Below the pieces are notes generated by a model. That model did no database searches and was not told the DNA's origin. It was given only the letters and a program-made list of their open reading frames with translations. Shown here in pieces: positions 1 through 12,767 of a stretch of 64,000 bases of DNA (position 1 is its first letter; each line of letters begins with the position of its first letter). The stretch spans positions 50,691,844 to 50,755,843 of the forward strand of contig JANCRA010000003.1 in assembly GCA_024362935.1 (NCBI GenBank), given 5' to 3'. This stretch comes from Setophaga petechia. Its lineage: Eukaryota > Chordata > Aves > Passeriformes > Parulidae. Position numbers and translations under genes: made by a program.

Positions 1-1025
1 TGTTGGTTTAACTTGTTGACTTTACAGGAAAACAAGGCAATAAAATAAAACTTCTCCTAATAAAACCCACTATGATTTGCAAGAGGAAAATGTAGCTGGA
101 AGATCACATTTTAGACATCTGAACTGGAAAATATGTATGAGAAATTGTTCAATTTCTTTTTATTATTTTTTTTATTTTGTCTTTTTCTTTATTAATTCAC
201 TCTTCCTGATGAAACATCCCTTCAGGAATTCCTTTTCTTTAAAAACATCAAACCCTACTGGTACAGCTAAATAAAAGCTTAATTCTTTGCAATTAGCAAA
301 AAAAAAGTAAATCTCATTTGCAAGGCAGACTCTCATAAGTGGAATTTTTTATACTGCAGAACATTCTGCATATAGCTCTGTATCTAACCTGAAAAGACCA
401 AATTTTGGCTGTAATTATGCAGGACACAAACTTCATACCGTGTGATTAAAAGGCAGAATGACCACAATCCTCTGCTGAAAAATGCAAAATTCATTTTAGC
501 TGCTCAGGAGGGCAGACATCAGATTCTCTCAGTTGCTCAAGTCCCTGCTAAATCTCCCTAAAGCAGAGCAGTGACATCTAACTCCTTCTGAACTCACATA
601 TATTCTGAGATGCCCCACAGTAAAAAATCCCAAGGTTAATTTATTTTTAGTTTCAGAAAGACACGGAAAGAGATCACACCAGAGCTGGCAATGCCACGTA
701 TTAGGACAAAGAAAAAAAAAAGTAATATTTGGGACTGATGCTGTGTCTTGTTCACCTCAGAGTACTTTAAAACTAGGAGCCAATTCCCCCCCAGAGGAAG
801 GAGAGTGGAAATAACATTTTAGCCTCTTTCCTTTGCTCATCAATGAAAATCAGACCCAAGCCACTCAGCTTAACACACCACAGCCCTCCCCAGCTAACAG
901 GAGGAATTAAAAACCAGGGACAGCTCTGCAGCTACAGCTGGACTCCCACATTTTGGCTGCTTTTTTCCTCTCACTCCCACTTGGAGATGGGTTATAAAAT
1001 GCAAATGGCAGCAATCAGTCCCCGA

Positions 1026-1055
1026 GGTGGCATCCTGCCTGGTGGCATCCTGCCT
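1026..1055 (+). repeat. 15-bp tandem duplication
   Basis: The unit 'ggtggcatcctgcct' occurs twice, at 1026-1040 and 1041-1055, without mismatch. Confidence 0.9.
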
Positions 1056-2734
1056 GCCTGTGCTGGTGGCTGAGATAAAAGGAGGTGGCAGCACGCTGTT
1101 AATGCATTTACCTTTAAATACCACTCCAGCCCACCACTACATCCAAGGGTTTCCAGCCAGCCCCTAATGATCATTTGTCCCCGCTGCCATAAAAGCACCA
1201 CACAGCACACTGGCCTGGCCCTGCCCAAGAGAGGCCCCAGCACTAAAACAGCAGGGAGGTTGCAGGTAAAGAATCCAAATAAATTTGCAGAGTGGTTTGT
1301 CCAGAGTGCCTGGGCCCTGCCTGGATCCAGACTCTGCTCCAGCTTCCCATCCAATCCATCATGTCAGGAACCAGAGCAGGGCTAGAGCAGGGAAAGATGG
1401 GAACTGGGAGACAAAACAGAGTAGGGAGGCTAAAAGAGAGATGCTGCCATAACCATCTCAAGACACGCCACAAGACATGAAAGAGCCTTTTACTGTGACC
1501 CTTCTCCATCCTGAAAGTGATATGGCCAGCAATAAAACAACAAACCCACCAGTGTGATTCCTGAGCTAAGAGCAATGTAAAAACCTTGGTTTGAAAGAAT
1601 AATTACCCAATTTTAATTCACACAAGATATTTCAAGTTAAAATGTAAAAATAGCATAACAACGCCTGCAAACACTTTTTATGGTGCAGCTGCAAAGAACT
1701 GACTGCTACGCAAACTCAATTTTTTTGCAGCTTTAAATAGCTATAATTCATCAACACAATTGCCATTTTTCCATCTTTAAGTTTATTCCCTGAAAATGAT
1801 GCCCATTGAGAAAAGAAAGCTCTCTTCTTGGGCAGCTTTTAAAGTTGATATTCAAAGCTGAACTTTAACCTGAGGGAAAGAACTATTTCATTGACTCTGG
1901 GACAGTGGGGAGGGAAGGAAGGTCTGAGAGGAGGGGAAACATTTGAGTGGAACAACATCACACAAATTGAAAGTTCACAGTATTTTCACATGAATTTCGA
2001 TGGAAAATATTCAGCAGCTTTACCCAGTCCTAGTTCTGTCCACAACTCAGTCAGTCTTGTCCTGTGATAATCCTTTCTCCTTTCACTGAAAGAAGAGGCA
2101 CTTAATCACTTAGTGCAGATAGATTGCCAGGAGGTTTAATTAAAACAACTTATTTTAAGTGATCTTAAACAAGAGGTAAATGTATTTATTGTTCTAACAT
2201 TTGGAGTGGGACAGGGGAGAAAGGAGGAATAACAACCTCTTGGTACACGGTATCAGGTTGCTCCTTTTATGAGCCATACGGTAGTGATTAGGAAGCTTAG
2301 TTCCTAAAAGTTTGCAGTCCTGCTCTGAAGCACACTGTTGGGATTGTTTTCCCATGCTTCCAAGGCTCTGCTCCCCAACACCAATGAAGGAGGCAGCAGT
2401 GGGTTAATGTGAAAATGGTGATGGCCAAAGACATTGGCAGGGCAATGTCAGCTTTGTGCTTCCTCATCCTTCTCTCCCAGAGGAAGGTGTGTGGGCTCTT
2501 CCATGGCTTTCTAGGCTCATGACCTGAGATAACATCCTCATATCCAAACACTTCCAGCTGCCAAGTGGATTCTGATCCTTCTCCAAACATCTTCAGTCAT
2601 TATTAACAACCTGCAAGCAAGTGTAGAACAGAACAAGATGTTTTTTTCTGTTAAAACACAGAAAAGCAGAGCTCGCAAGTCCAACTAGCAGCCATGCCTT
2701 GAGATACAAAGAAATGAGATGATTCCTATTACAC

Positions 2735-2780
2735 TATATATATATATATATATATAAAGGATTTATATTATATATATAAA
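2735..2780. repeat. (TA)n microsatellite
   Basis: About 11 uninterrupted TA dinucleotides (2735-2757) are followed, after a 6-bp gap, by a second shorter TA-rich tract ending near 2780. Confidence 0.95.
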
Positions 2781-3214
2781 AGTGTATTTCCAGACTAAGA
2801 AGTCATGATTTCTTAACATTCATCTATTTATTGAAGGTATTTCAGTGCTGTTCCTTGGATGTTTAAGGGGTGTATTGGTGTTGGGAAATTAAAAAAGGAA
2901 TATACACATCTTCCTCCTTGGGAGAACTTCATCTGGGATGGCTGAATGAAATGTAGGCCCCAAAGAAACTTGAAAGACTCCTACCAATTTCACTGGGTTT
3001 CTCCTTGTTAACTCATCTGGATGCTTCACTTATTGCCAGCTCTACTGTGATAATCCTTGCAGATGAATGGAGGAACTCCAGTTTGCAGCATCTAATAGCA
3101 CGGCAACACAGTAGCTGGAGCTAGATTCAGTGTCTGAGTCAGTTAAACCTTAATTTAAACACTTAACCACTGTGTATTTTGAGTGTGGGCCAAGTCTTGC
3201 TCATGCTGAAATTA

Positions 3215-3690
3215 TATGACACGTGCTGAGATGTCAGCTCAAGCTACGCACTAGAACGCGGCGGGGCGTGAAGGGAGCCTGGGCTGGTGCTGCTCCTCAG
3301 CCCAAGCTGGCTTTGTGCCTGCTTGGGGACATCATTCTCTGTGGCCAGCACTGGGCCAACAAGCCATCAACTGGGCCAGGGGGTCAGCAGGGCAGGGAAA
3401 GCCAGGCTGGTGTCACAGCCATGCTCCTCGAGCATGGAGCCTGCTGTGCCCCACCAGGGTGTCTGTCCCAGGTGTTCCCTGGCATAAGCATCCTTCCTTT
3501 CCCAGCTCCCTGTAGGATCCACGGGCTGCAAACAGCTGTGGAGGGACAAACCACAGCAGGGGCCAAGGGCACACCCCCCTCTGCCCAAGTGGCAACCCAG
3601 TGCCATCCCCAGGAGACCCGAGCAGGGACACCAGCTATAAGTGATCTCCCACTTACTGCTGGTTTTGCTTGAACCCAAGATAAAAGGGGC
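3215..3690. other. GC-rich island with a tight CpG cluster, no gene assigned
   Basis: GC content rises sharply compared with flanking DNA. Five CpGs fall within 22 bp (3247-3268, 'tacgcactagaacgcggcggggcg'), in a window where CpG is otherwise scarce. A 149-codon plus-strand frame (3223-3672) and overlapping minus-strand frames of 102-103 codons cover it. None has a recognisable domain, signal peptide or repeat, and open frames on both strands are expected in GC-rich DNA. It could be an old CpG-rich promoter, a small exon or a gene-conversion patch; no start or splice site decides between these. Confidence 0.4.
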
Positions 3691-4875
3691 ACTTCAGACC
3701 TGGGAGAAGTTAAAGGTTTGTATTAAAAATTGACTGTCTGGCCTGAAAATTATGGTGCTTGACAGATGGAGGATGAAAGGCTGCAACAGAAGAAAAACAT
3801 AGGCCACCACCCTTGACACCGCTGACCACCCCGTTGCTGACAGCTTCTTCCCACAGCCCCACTCTCTAAAGCACTTCCCACTTTAAGGAAATGTATCAGA
3901 ACACAGGAGTTTATCTGCCCTGACCTCTACCCCCAAAGTGAACCCTCTTTCATGTTAATTCTCTTCACAAAACCCACCGCATGTAAAGGTCCCTGCAGTG
4001 CTCTGGCTTATTTGGTTCTCATTATTTGGTGGTGCTGGTGCTGGTTGTTGCTGTTATCCTACAGCAGTTAGGCTCTGATCAAGAAATTCTGGAGGCACAT
4101 TAAATATGTTGTCAGGTTTGCTGTTTTCCATGAGTTTAAGGTGGGGAGCACAAGCCATGTGCTGCTATTAGAGAAGCTTTTAAGAAATAAGAACAGAGGA
4201 GAATTTTATATCAAAACATTTTAAATCAAGACAAAAGAACAAACTTCTACGACAGGAAGACTGACAAGATTCCTCTCTTATATTTGGGTGGCACCTTTCC
4301 ACAGTTATAGCTTACTAGTTCAGAAACAAAGAACTCCAGGGCCTGATCCTCTGACACAAATATCACAGATCACAGTCTGCCTATTCAGCTTAGGTTCCCC
4401 AAAACAAGGCAGGCATTAGAAAAATTAGCTGAAATGAGGGAAATGTTATATTCACACAGATAGTTATAGCTGGGATCATTTTTTCCAGCAGACCACAAGG
4501 ACTCTGGTGATGAAATATTTTAACCCCCTTCCATGTTTTGGCTGAACAAAATAATATTCTGAACAAGACCCCAAAACTTTACAAGGCAACTTAGAAAGGA
4601 TGCTCTAATATTCATCTAGCAGTTCTCCTAACAGAATAATGTGAGGTCACAGCACAGCTGAAGAAAACTCATTCTTAAATATGAAAGAATGAATGACTAT
4701 CAGAGCTTTTTTTATCTCTTTTTCCCCAGAGCTGAATTTCTGCAGATGATTTTCCTCTGTTGCTGACACTTAGAAGGAGCACACTAATATGGGAGAGGAG
4801 AGGAGGGACCCTCACACTGAACAGGAAGAACTGAAATAATAATTAAGATACCAGACTGTAACACAGGAAAGGAGA

Positions 4876-4926
4876 ATGTCACTCCTGGCTTTGCCCTGGT
4901 TTTCTGTGTGACCTGGAGCTACTCCT
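4876..4926 (+). mobile_element. Possible MIR-like SINE fragment, sense
   Basis: 'gtcactcctggctttgccctggttttctgtgtgacctggagctact' resembles the sense MIR block 'agtcccggctctgccactgacttgctgtgtgaccttgggcaagtcact'. About 45 bp are comparable. There is no flanking support, because the sequence that should follow (the 'cctcagtttcc' block) is not clear. Confidence 0.4.
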
Positions 4927-5090
4927 CAAAGGGGCTGGGAGCAGGAGCTGGCACCGTGGGAAGAAGCCACAAGCAGGGTGACCTGCACAGAGCCTGGGTT
5001 CAATTAAACATCTCAGTGTTCTTGAAATAGCCTGGGGGCCACTGGCAATTGTGATGTGCTGGACAGGGAAGCATTTTAAATCCAAATTTT

Positions 5091-5105
5091 GGGGGGGTTG
5101 GGGGG
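5091..5105 (+). repeat. G7-TT-G6 homopurine run
   Basis: Seven G, two T, then six G; low complexity, probably length-variable. Confidence 0.9.
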
Positions 5106-8100
5106 TCTAGAAATCCCTGTCCAAGCTGCTCTGAACAGATGTCAGACCAGGATGTTTGCCCAAAACCCTCTCCCAAATATATACAGCTACATTTCTTCCT
5201 ATCAAAAACCAAAACAAACAAAGCATAAAGCAAGCAATAACAGAAAACAGAGCAGAATTTACTCTCACAGTCCAGACAGATGATATGGCTGAGCTAATCT
5301 AAAGCATCCCTACTGCCAGGAGGGGACAATTCTCCCTTTACTGCTTCCCCCTTATTTCCTCTTGCTCCAGTCCCTCCCCTCAGCTCTAAAGCTTATTAGA
5401 CTGGATAGTGAGAGCCTCTAATCACAAACCCAATGAAAAACTGATCCATCAAAATATAGTTTTCCACAAGATTAGTGGGTTAAATTGCCTCAGCATGTGG
5501 TCAGAGGAAAGCAGGTCCTGCATGAGACAGTGACTGGGGTCAGGGCTGGAGAGGGAGGGAGCACTTGGCTGTTGGAGAAGGTAACCTGTGCCTCTGACAC
5601 AGGAGATGCCAGCCAGGTTTTATTCCCACCTTTAATTCATGTATTTTAGACCAGGAATACATAGAGGTGAGCAAGACTCCTATGCTCTTAGTTTTACTGC
5701 ATTTTCTTGCAGCCCCAGTGCCAACACACCCCTGTCGCTCCCCAACTTCCCTGTGCCAGCCAAGGGAGAAGCTGTCACACTGCACATGGGAACATCAGTA
5801 ATATTAAGTGCAGGAGATAATAAAAAAGAGGCACCAGTGGCAGAAGTGGCTGTCACTGACACTGAGCTGGGATCCCTGTCCCTCCTCATGACACAATGCC
5901 ATGGTTTATATTTCTCACAGAAACTCATGGAGAGGCTGATCTGTGTTTCCCATCACAGATGTGTCCAAGTTGATGAAGAAAATCACATCTCTAATCTCTC
6001 TCACTCTCTGCTGGGATGGAGAGAGAACTTTCTCAATTATCCAACAATTGTATCTTTTCCAGCCCTTGGTGTGGGGACTGGAGCTCCAGTGTGTGCCCCC
6101 TCTCCTTCCCCCTCCCCACACAATGCCATCCCTACAAGGTCACACACACAACTCTTGTTTGAAATACATCTCCTGCCTCCCAAATTAAGGATCAGCTCAG
6201 TGGGCTGTGGGCTGAAGGCACCTAAACTCTCTAAGCAGTTTAAGCCTGTCTGCAGATAAATAGGGATTTTGAGGACCTAAGTTTTCAGCTGGTGGAGGGG
6301 ACAGAGCCTTTAGGCACCTGGGCTGCTCACTCTGTCAATCTCCCACTTTATAAGACAACAGAGGAGGAATCTGACTCTTTTGTTTTTCAAAGCAATTGTT
6401 GTCACTGTGATTTTACACCCTAGAAGGACACAGTGCTTAAGGAACAATGATTACACGTGCAACAGGGCGTTTTTCTTTAAAGAAGCAGCATAAAAAAAAG
6501 TATTGCTCTTCAGCACAACGTGGACCACCAGGGCGATTGGGATGTTTTGCCTCACCATTCATCCATTTTTAAATCCATAAGTTGCTATAAAATGAACAGA
6601 TGCTATTAACACTTCAGTGGATTTGTGTGGAAACTGTGATTCATCCTCAGCAGCAAGTTAATATAAACACATGAGATTGCCTTCAATCTGCTTCCCAAGC
6701 CCTGAGTGGGCTCACAGAGTCAAAAAAGAGATTTCTGCAGAAGATTCTTCTGGTTGCACACACAGAATAATTGTCTAATTTAATCATGGATGCCAGTTGC
6801 TTGTAGCCAAATGCCAAATGTGGCTTATGCTGTGGTATTTGCAGTGAAATAGATGTGAAATAATTGCACCAGGTAGGAATGAAGGTGGAATCCTTCAATC
6901 ACTGAAGCCTGGAAGAGGTAGATGATTTTATATCTATATTCAGAGAAATAACTGAAGCATAAGCTCAGCCTGTACCACTGAAAAAATGACACAAATGACC
7001 AGAAATCTCCTGAATCCCAAACACAAGACAATTTTATCACCAGCATTTTCTAAACTGTAAAAACAATGGGAAATAAAAAAAAGTAGAAGCTGTTATTCAG
7101 CTGGGCACTGGAACAAAAGGATCTTTTCTAAACCATTTCAACTTCTGTAATCATTCTAATGCCTAATTTATGCTCTGTAAAGGTGTACTTAGAGGACACC
7201 TTTATTTGTGGTCAAAGCCTGGGACATCTCAACAATTCAGTTCAATCCTGGCACTGCAAAGTTTCCTGCATGGCCTTGGTGAAATGTGACATTATGGTTC
7301 AGCCTCCTGCCCCTGAAAATGAGCTTAATAACATCATTTACTCTCTCCATTGCGCCGTTCAAATTATTCATGAATTTTTCAGAGTAAGAAAACATCTGCC
7401 ATATGGCAGCAAATACCAAAGAGCCCTGCCTTTAACTGCAGGCTCTGGGCTTTTCTATGGCACAGATAACTCTGACTTAGAATAGGTGTTTTGGGGCAGG
7501 GATAATTGTTCTGCCACAGAGAATTGCCAGAAGTGGAGACAACTGGTCCAAAAATGCAGATTAATGAAAAGCCATTTTTTGGTGTGTTTGAGAAAATGCT
7601 GTTTGGAAAAGTCATTTTTAAGAGATCTGGTGGGTGCTGGGGCTGAAACCAAAAAAAAAAGTTTCTAAAATAGGTGATAGCCTGGTGGCTGAGGCATTCC
7701 TCTGTAATGGTGGAAAACAACAGAGGGAAACTTGAGTCTGGATCACCTATCCTCTAAGTAACTGGTCCAACAAGCACCAGATCATTTTTCAACACCCTTT
7801 TGCCTTTTTCAGTGAAAAAAACCCAAGCCATCTTGATTCTGCCCTGCTAAAGAAAGGAATACTTTCTGAAGCTTTAAAACTTTGGCAGGACAGAAAAACC
7901 ACCTTGTCTCCTCTCTTAATTACAACTACAACTCCCTAACACAGTCCAAGCTGAAAATCCCTTGTTTTTGTGCCTGGCCACTGGAAATATCACAGGTATG
8001 AAAAAATTTCATGCAATTATGTGATTAGGGGCACTTCCCAGACTTTTGCTCTTTTCTCTTAATTGTCAGGTTCTGTTCAAATACATGAAGTCTGTAGCTC

Positions 8101-8639
8101 TTTCCTTTGTGTGAATAGCTTTCTCAATCCCTATACAACTTAATATTCTGTTGCCCTATTAAGCTAGCCATGCAGAAAACGGTTTCTAGCCAAATAATAG
8201 GAATAGAAAACGTATGAACTCTATACCTCAATGAGGTGTTAACTTCAAAGCCTTGTTATTTGGGAGTTGGGGCCATTTAAATGCTGACATTATTAGGCAA
8301 GGAAGTCTAAGAAACAAGCACTCAGTGGGAGTCAAAGATCTTTTTAAAAAGCATTTTCTTTATGCTCATCACACCCCAATTCATTTAGGATGGGCTCCTG
8401 TTCTATGCCTACACGTTTCCTAATTAAGACTTCTTTCCTTGCCACAATGTTTAGGTTGGAAGGAATCTGAGGCTCTCCCTGTACCCCCTTCATGATTGGC
8501 ATATTTTTTTTCTTTCCCCTCTCCCATCTCCCTGGTTGTAATTACATTACAGTGGCTTATCTCCATCAAAGGATGGGTAAGTGGTCCCTTTAGAAACCTG
8601 CTCGGAGCAGCTGTTGGCCAGTCAGGGAACACTGAGGCC

Positions 8640-8900
8640 TGACCAGAGCTACACTTTCCCCAAAGGGCTTATCTATATTGTGCTGCACTGAATACCATGT
8701 GAATCGGTGTAGACAAGAACAAATAGCATTCAGCACATGTCAGCTAAGTGCAGTTTTAGCCTGGCCTCATCAGTGTTTAATCATGATTAGCTGACATGCA
8801 CAGTTTATTGTGGTCTTCACCAGCCAACATATTGTGACCAGTATTACGTCAATTACTCAGTTACCCAAAATTGCATCCAGACATGATTAAATCCTTTCAT
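8640..8900. promoter_or_regulatory. Candidate conserved non-coding element with palindromic homeodomain-type site
   Basis: A unique, non-repetitive stretch. It contains the perfect palindrome 'taatcatgatta' (8778-8789; TAAT and ATTA cores four bases apart, the spacing used by paired homeodomain dimers). It also has a 12-bp inverted repeat ('catgtcagctaa' at 8736-8747 against 'ttagctgacatg' at 8787-8798) and a 'tgtggt' Runx-type word near 8811. The density of paired motifs suggests an enhancer. This is an inference from texture; no conservation was measured. Confidence 0.3.
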
Positions 8901-10802
8901 TCCTATGGCTTTGTGAACACAAATTTGGCTCTTTGGGACCTGGGCAGCCAAGGTTCACACCTAGGTTTGGGCCAGCTCTTGCTCAGAATGATGCAAAGCC
9001 TCTGGACTGTCCCCTCAGTGACGGTAAGGCACAGCTGCAACACAGGCAGGGATCTCAGACTGGCTGCAAGCTCGGCCTAGGTGCTCAAAGCAATGAGGTC
9101 AGAGAACCACAGGCTTCAGCTGGCAAAGAGGCAAATAATTGCTCCTGGTTTCAGGTAGGAAATGCCATTTGTGTCTCACCCAAAGCCCAAGGTGTTGCAC
9201 CTTTCCTGCTGCAAAGGCCATGTTGGCTCTGCAGAGCATCCTGCAATGCCACACCTGACTGCAGCTTGGGAGGATGGTGCTAACTGAAGCACTGCCAGAA
9301 ACTCAGTCATACTGGGAGAAAAAGTGGGATTGATATGCTAAATATTATGAAATGATATTCCTTTATTCCTCAGATTCTTGCACTGCTAGCATTTAAAATA
9401 GTTTTGTGCAGATGCACTGAAGGAGCCCCACATTTGCTGCAGCAGCAGCTCCACACTGGCTCCTCCTCAGGTCTCCTTGGAGCTGCCCATTCATATGCAC
9501 GAGATCAGCTCCGTGTTTACCCCATTCAAGCCTAATTCCAGCTTCAGTTCCAAAAGCAATACACCCTTGGCAAGACACTCTGCTGATACTAATGGACTCA
9601 GAAATTTTCAGTATACTCAGCATCTTGCTATAACTCCATAATTCCATATCCACATCCAACTCATCAACAATTGCCTTTTTTCTTTTTTTTACTTCTTTGA
9701 ATTCTTTCTAGAAATCCTGCAGACATATGGCACCAGGTGAATGGCAGAAACCATAATATATGTTTTTTCTGGTCCAAATCACTTGCAGGGATTTCACAGA
9801 AGAATAGTAGGCAGTCAATACCTTTTCAGCTGGAGTCCCCATTCTACTTTTGCACCCAGCAAAGACACAGCCAATGTATGTATTATCCTTTTCAAAAAAA
9901 ATTATTTCCAGAAAGGAAAATGTCCTATGGGCCCTTCTGCTAAGCTTGCACGTTGTGGGGTCGATGGAAGATCACATCTTCTAATGGTTCCCGCTCCTGC
10001 TAGTGCAGAGACACCAGGTTTGGGAACAAAAGGCATTATTCAGCTCCTGGGAGCAGAACACTGGCATCTATGTTTTATGGACTATTTGAAGCCTGAGATT
10101 TTTAGGGGTCAGCAGCCTCCCCAACCCCTGTGCTCATTTTGCTGGCACCCCTTGGGCAGGAGAGCTACAACAAGAAGAGTCTTTCTGCAACCTAGGGATC
10201 CTCAGGCTCCCAGAACTGGCAGCTACTGTGTGCAGGGAAATTCTGAGCTCTGTACTGCTGAGGCCACATCTGGTGTGAAATGTATTTACCATAAGCACCC
10301 CGACCACACTGAGGCAATGTTTAAAAGCTACAAGGTTTTCAACTAAATCACCATGAATCAGTCATCTGCTCTCTACATTTTTTTCCTTCCTAACACAGCA
10401 GATTGCTGAAATATTTATGCATGTATTTTCTTCCCTAATCTTCTTCCTCCCAGCCTGAATCTGAGGAGCAGGGAGGTGTAACATGCAAACCCAGAAATAT
10501 TTGTTGTATTTGGATGTCTGGCCATAGCTCCCAGTTGTGGTATGATTCCAGGCAAAGAGAAGCAAGCTTTGCTTACCAAAGTTAAAATCTGGCACCAATT
10601 CTGCATTTGCTTATTTTGGTATAAAGCAGGAATTTCTCCTCTTTAGTCAGTAGACTTGTACCATGAGGGTAAATTAGAGGGGAAGCAACTCAGCATGTAA
10701 TAAACATGAGTGAGAAAAGAGAACCCTGCAGGAGGTGAATATGAATTGGGTAATTTGAGAAAAATCAAATAATCTAAGGGGATCAACTGAAGCTACTTTG
10801 CT

Positions 10803-10838
10803 AAAAAAAAAAAAAACCAAAACCAAAAAAACCAAAAC
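10803..10838 (+). repeat. A14 followed by CCAAAA-type repeats
   Basis: Fourteen A residues, then three or four 'ccaaaa' variants. Low complexity. Confidence 0.85.
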
Positions 10839-11064
10839 TGCCCTTACTCAGTCTAGGATTATGAGGTTTAAAGCCTGATGACTTCTACAAACTTCTGAAT
10901 TACTAGGTAAGCAGACTAACAAGATTTTCCTGCCAATGTGATGAGCAGCTTCATCCACCTCTGTCATTGCCATTCCTGTGCCTGACCCAGGCAGGATTCC
11001 TAGAACCTGGGCATGGATAAGGTGCCAGATGTACCAACAGTTTTGGAGAGCAAAGGTTAAGAAA

Positions 11065-11126
11065 AGACCAATGAGATGAACTGAAAAGTAACAGAAGACC
11101 AATGAGATGAACTGAAAAGTAAGGAA
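11065..11126 (+). repeat. 31-bp tandem duplication
   Basis: The unit beginning 'agaccaatgagatgaactg' at 11065-11095 repeats at 11096-11126. The first 27 bp are identical and the end carries a few changes. Confidence 0.95.
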
Positions 11127-11320
11127 AGTGCACTATCAACCTAACAAGGAGACGGTTAGGGGAAAATAAATGTGGGAAACAGAAAAAGCAACACGCAGAT
11201 CATCAATGTAACTCCATAGGTATTGCTGGACTGGAAATGAAACACCACTAGACTAAAAAGCCTACATTTCAATTATTAAGTATTAGGTCCTGTTTCCTCA
11301 CCTCAGTATTGACACCTGGG

Positions 11321-11358
11321 ATATTATATTAATTATATTATATTAATTATATTATATT
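11321..11358. repeat. 14-bp AT-only tandem repeat, 2.7 copies
   Basis: The unit 'atattatattaatt' repeats at 11321 and 11335, with a partial copy at 11349. Internally it is built from the ATATT pentamer with an AATT junction. Confidence 0.9.
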
Positions 11359-11554
11359 GTGTCACAGGCTGCCTCTTTTAGATTAGGGTTATGCTCATTA
11401 TTGTTTAGATATTGTCAGCATCTCAACTGTTCAAGCAGAAATGCTAAAATCAGTAAAATACATTGCTCCTAAACATTTCTGACAGGAGCTAATCCAAGGA
11501 AGTTCTGTAGCTTGCACTAGAAAGTGGGTTGAAAAGGTGAGCACTAAGTGCCAT

Positions 11555-11665
11555 CTCATGAAGGATTTCTGGACTTATAAACCGTGGTTTGATTATTCCC
11601 ATTTTATAGAGGAGCCATTGAGGCAAAGGGAGTGGTTTTGTCCCATGGCTGTGAATGGAAGCTCC
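11555..11665 (-). mobile_element. MIR/CORE-SINE-like relic, antisense
   Basis: The block 'gattattcccattttatagaggagccattgaggcaaaggg' (11591-11630), followed by 'ttttgtcccatggctgtga', parallels the antisense MIR core 'attatccccattttacagatgaggaaactgaggca', followed by the 'cttgcccaaggtcaca' block. The element lies on the minus strand. Upstream sequence around 11540-11590 is too diverged to place with confidence. Identification is by eye. Confidence 0.65.
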
Positions 11666-12752
11666 AAGAAGTCCTTGTTAAGCACATTGAAACTCTGCTA
11701 ATCCACAGCTCAGGCTTCCTCCCAAAAGGTGGAAGTGTTTAAGCAGCCCCTTGGGGTCTGACTGCACTCATTTGAGCTGTGTTTTGAAAGGTGCCTGTCC
11801 CCCTCTCTGTGCCACCATGAACACATGGACACCACTATGGTTATTCACTCCACAACTGATTTTAATAGTTAATTCTAATAGTTACCTTTTCATAGTCAAT
11901 TGCACCCAAACCATGAGCTGTGGTAGCCAGGCTTATTGGGAGAGTCAAGTAAGTGGGAAAAAAAAATAATTAAGGATATGCTTGGCCTAAGTTTTAGGGG
12001 CTGTCTCATCCTGGTTTTACCTGATTTTTCCCCCTGCAGAGTCCCATCCCCAGCAGTGCCTCCTGTCATCAAGGGCTGCTCTGGACTGTGCTATCAGCAA
12101 ACCTCCAACCCTTCCAAAGGAAAAAGAGAACATGAATTAGCTGAAATAAAAGACCTTGGCCAGATTGCTTTGTTGGATAAAGCACCTTTGTTGTAAGAAT
12201 GTGGGAAAGGAGAGTCCAACCACAGCTCATCCAGATTCCTTAGGCACACACACCCAGTGATATGTAGTTGTGAATATTTTCCACATTTATGTTTGCTAAC
12301 CAAACTAACCAGTTTTTACTTGTTTAATTACTGCCGAAGAAAGAGGAACTGTCAGTGCTTTAAGAGTTATGCCAAAGCACAGGGTGGGTTCTCTCTGATT
12401 CATATGCTGCATGTCTACAGAAACCAAGACCCAGCATCAGGAATGCCAAGCACTTAAAAAAGCAGCAGTCCAGCTCTATGGTGTATTTTTTAATCTAACT
12501 CCCTCATTAAATTAATGTTATTCCTAACTTTCCCAGCAATTTAGCAGCCTATCAGCCATTTTATCAAAACACAAGGAAACACAAAGACCTTTGGGGGGTA
12601 AAAGTATGGGACCTAACAGAGTGTTCTATGCTAATGAAGTTTTATTCTTCTTATTTGCCAAGTGAATGAAAGCCATCCCAGCTCTGACTCCCTCTTTAAC
12701 TTCATTGGTACATGACATTACCACAGGAAGTAGATTAAATAAATACATATGA

Positions 12753-12767
12753 TTTTTTTTTTTTTTT
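12753..12767. repeat. T15 homopolymer
   Basis: Fifteen T residues. Confidence 0.9.

Larger units (their letters stand above)
1..8639. other. Non-coding unique DNA
   Basis: AT-rich sequence with short A/T runs, one (TA)n tract, the GC-rich island and one possible SINE fragment. The longest frame is 206 codons (5639-6259, plus). It contains no recognisable domain, is covered by minus-strand frames (5680-5928, 5915-6121), and has an ordinary tail-off into stops. No RNA gene, promoter or splice-bounded exon could be supported. Confidence 0.7.

Noticed and set aside
5639..6259. 206-codon open frame, the longest in the window
   Set aside because: No domain, motif or signal peptide, and overlapping open frames on the other strand. 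A frame of this size is plausible by chance in 64 kb read six ways.
9741..10346. 201-codon open frame
   Set aside because: The translation resembles nothing known, the region has no splice or promoter context, and composition matches flanking non-coding DNA.
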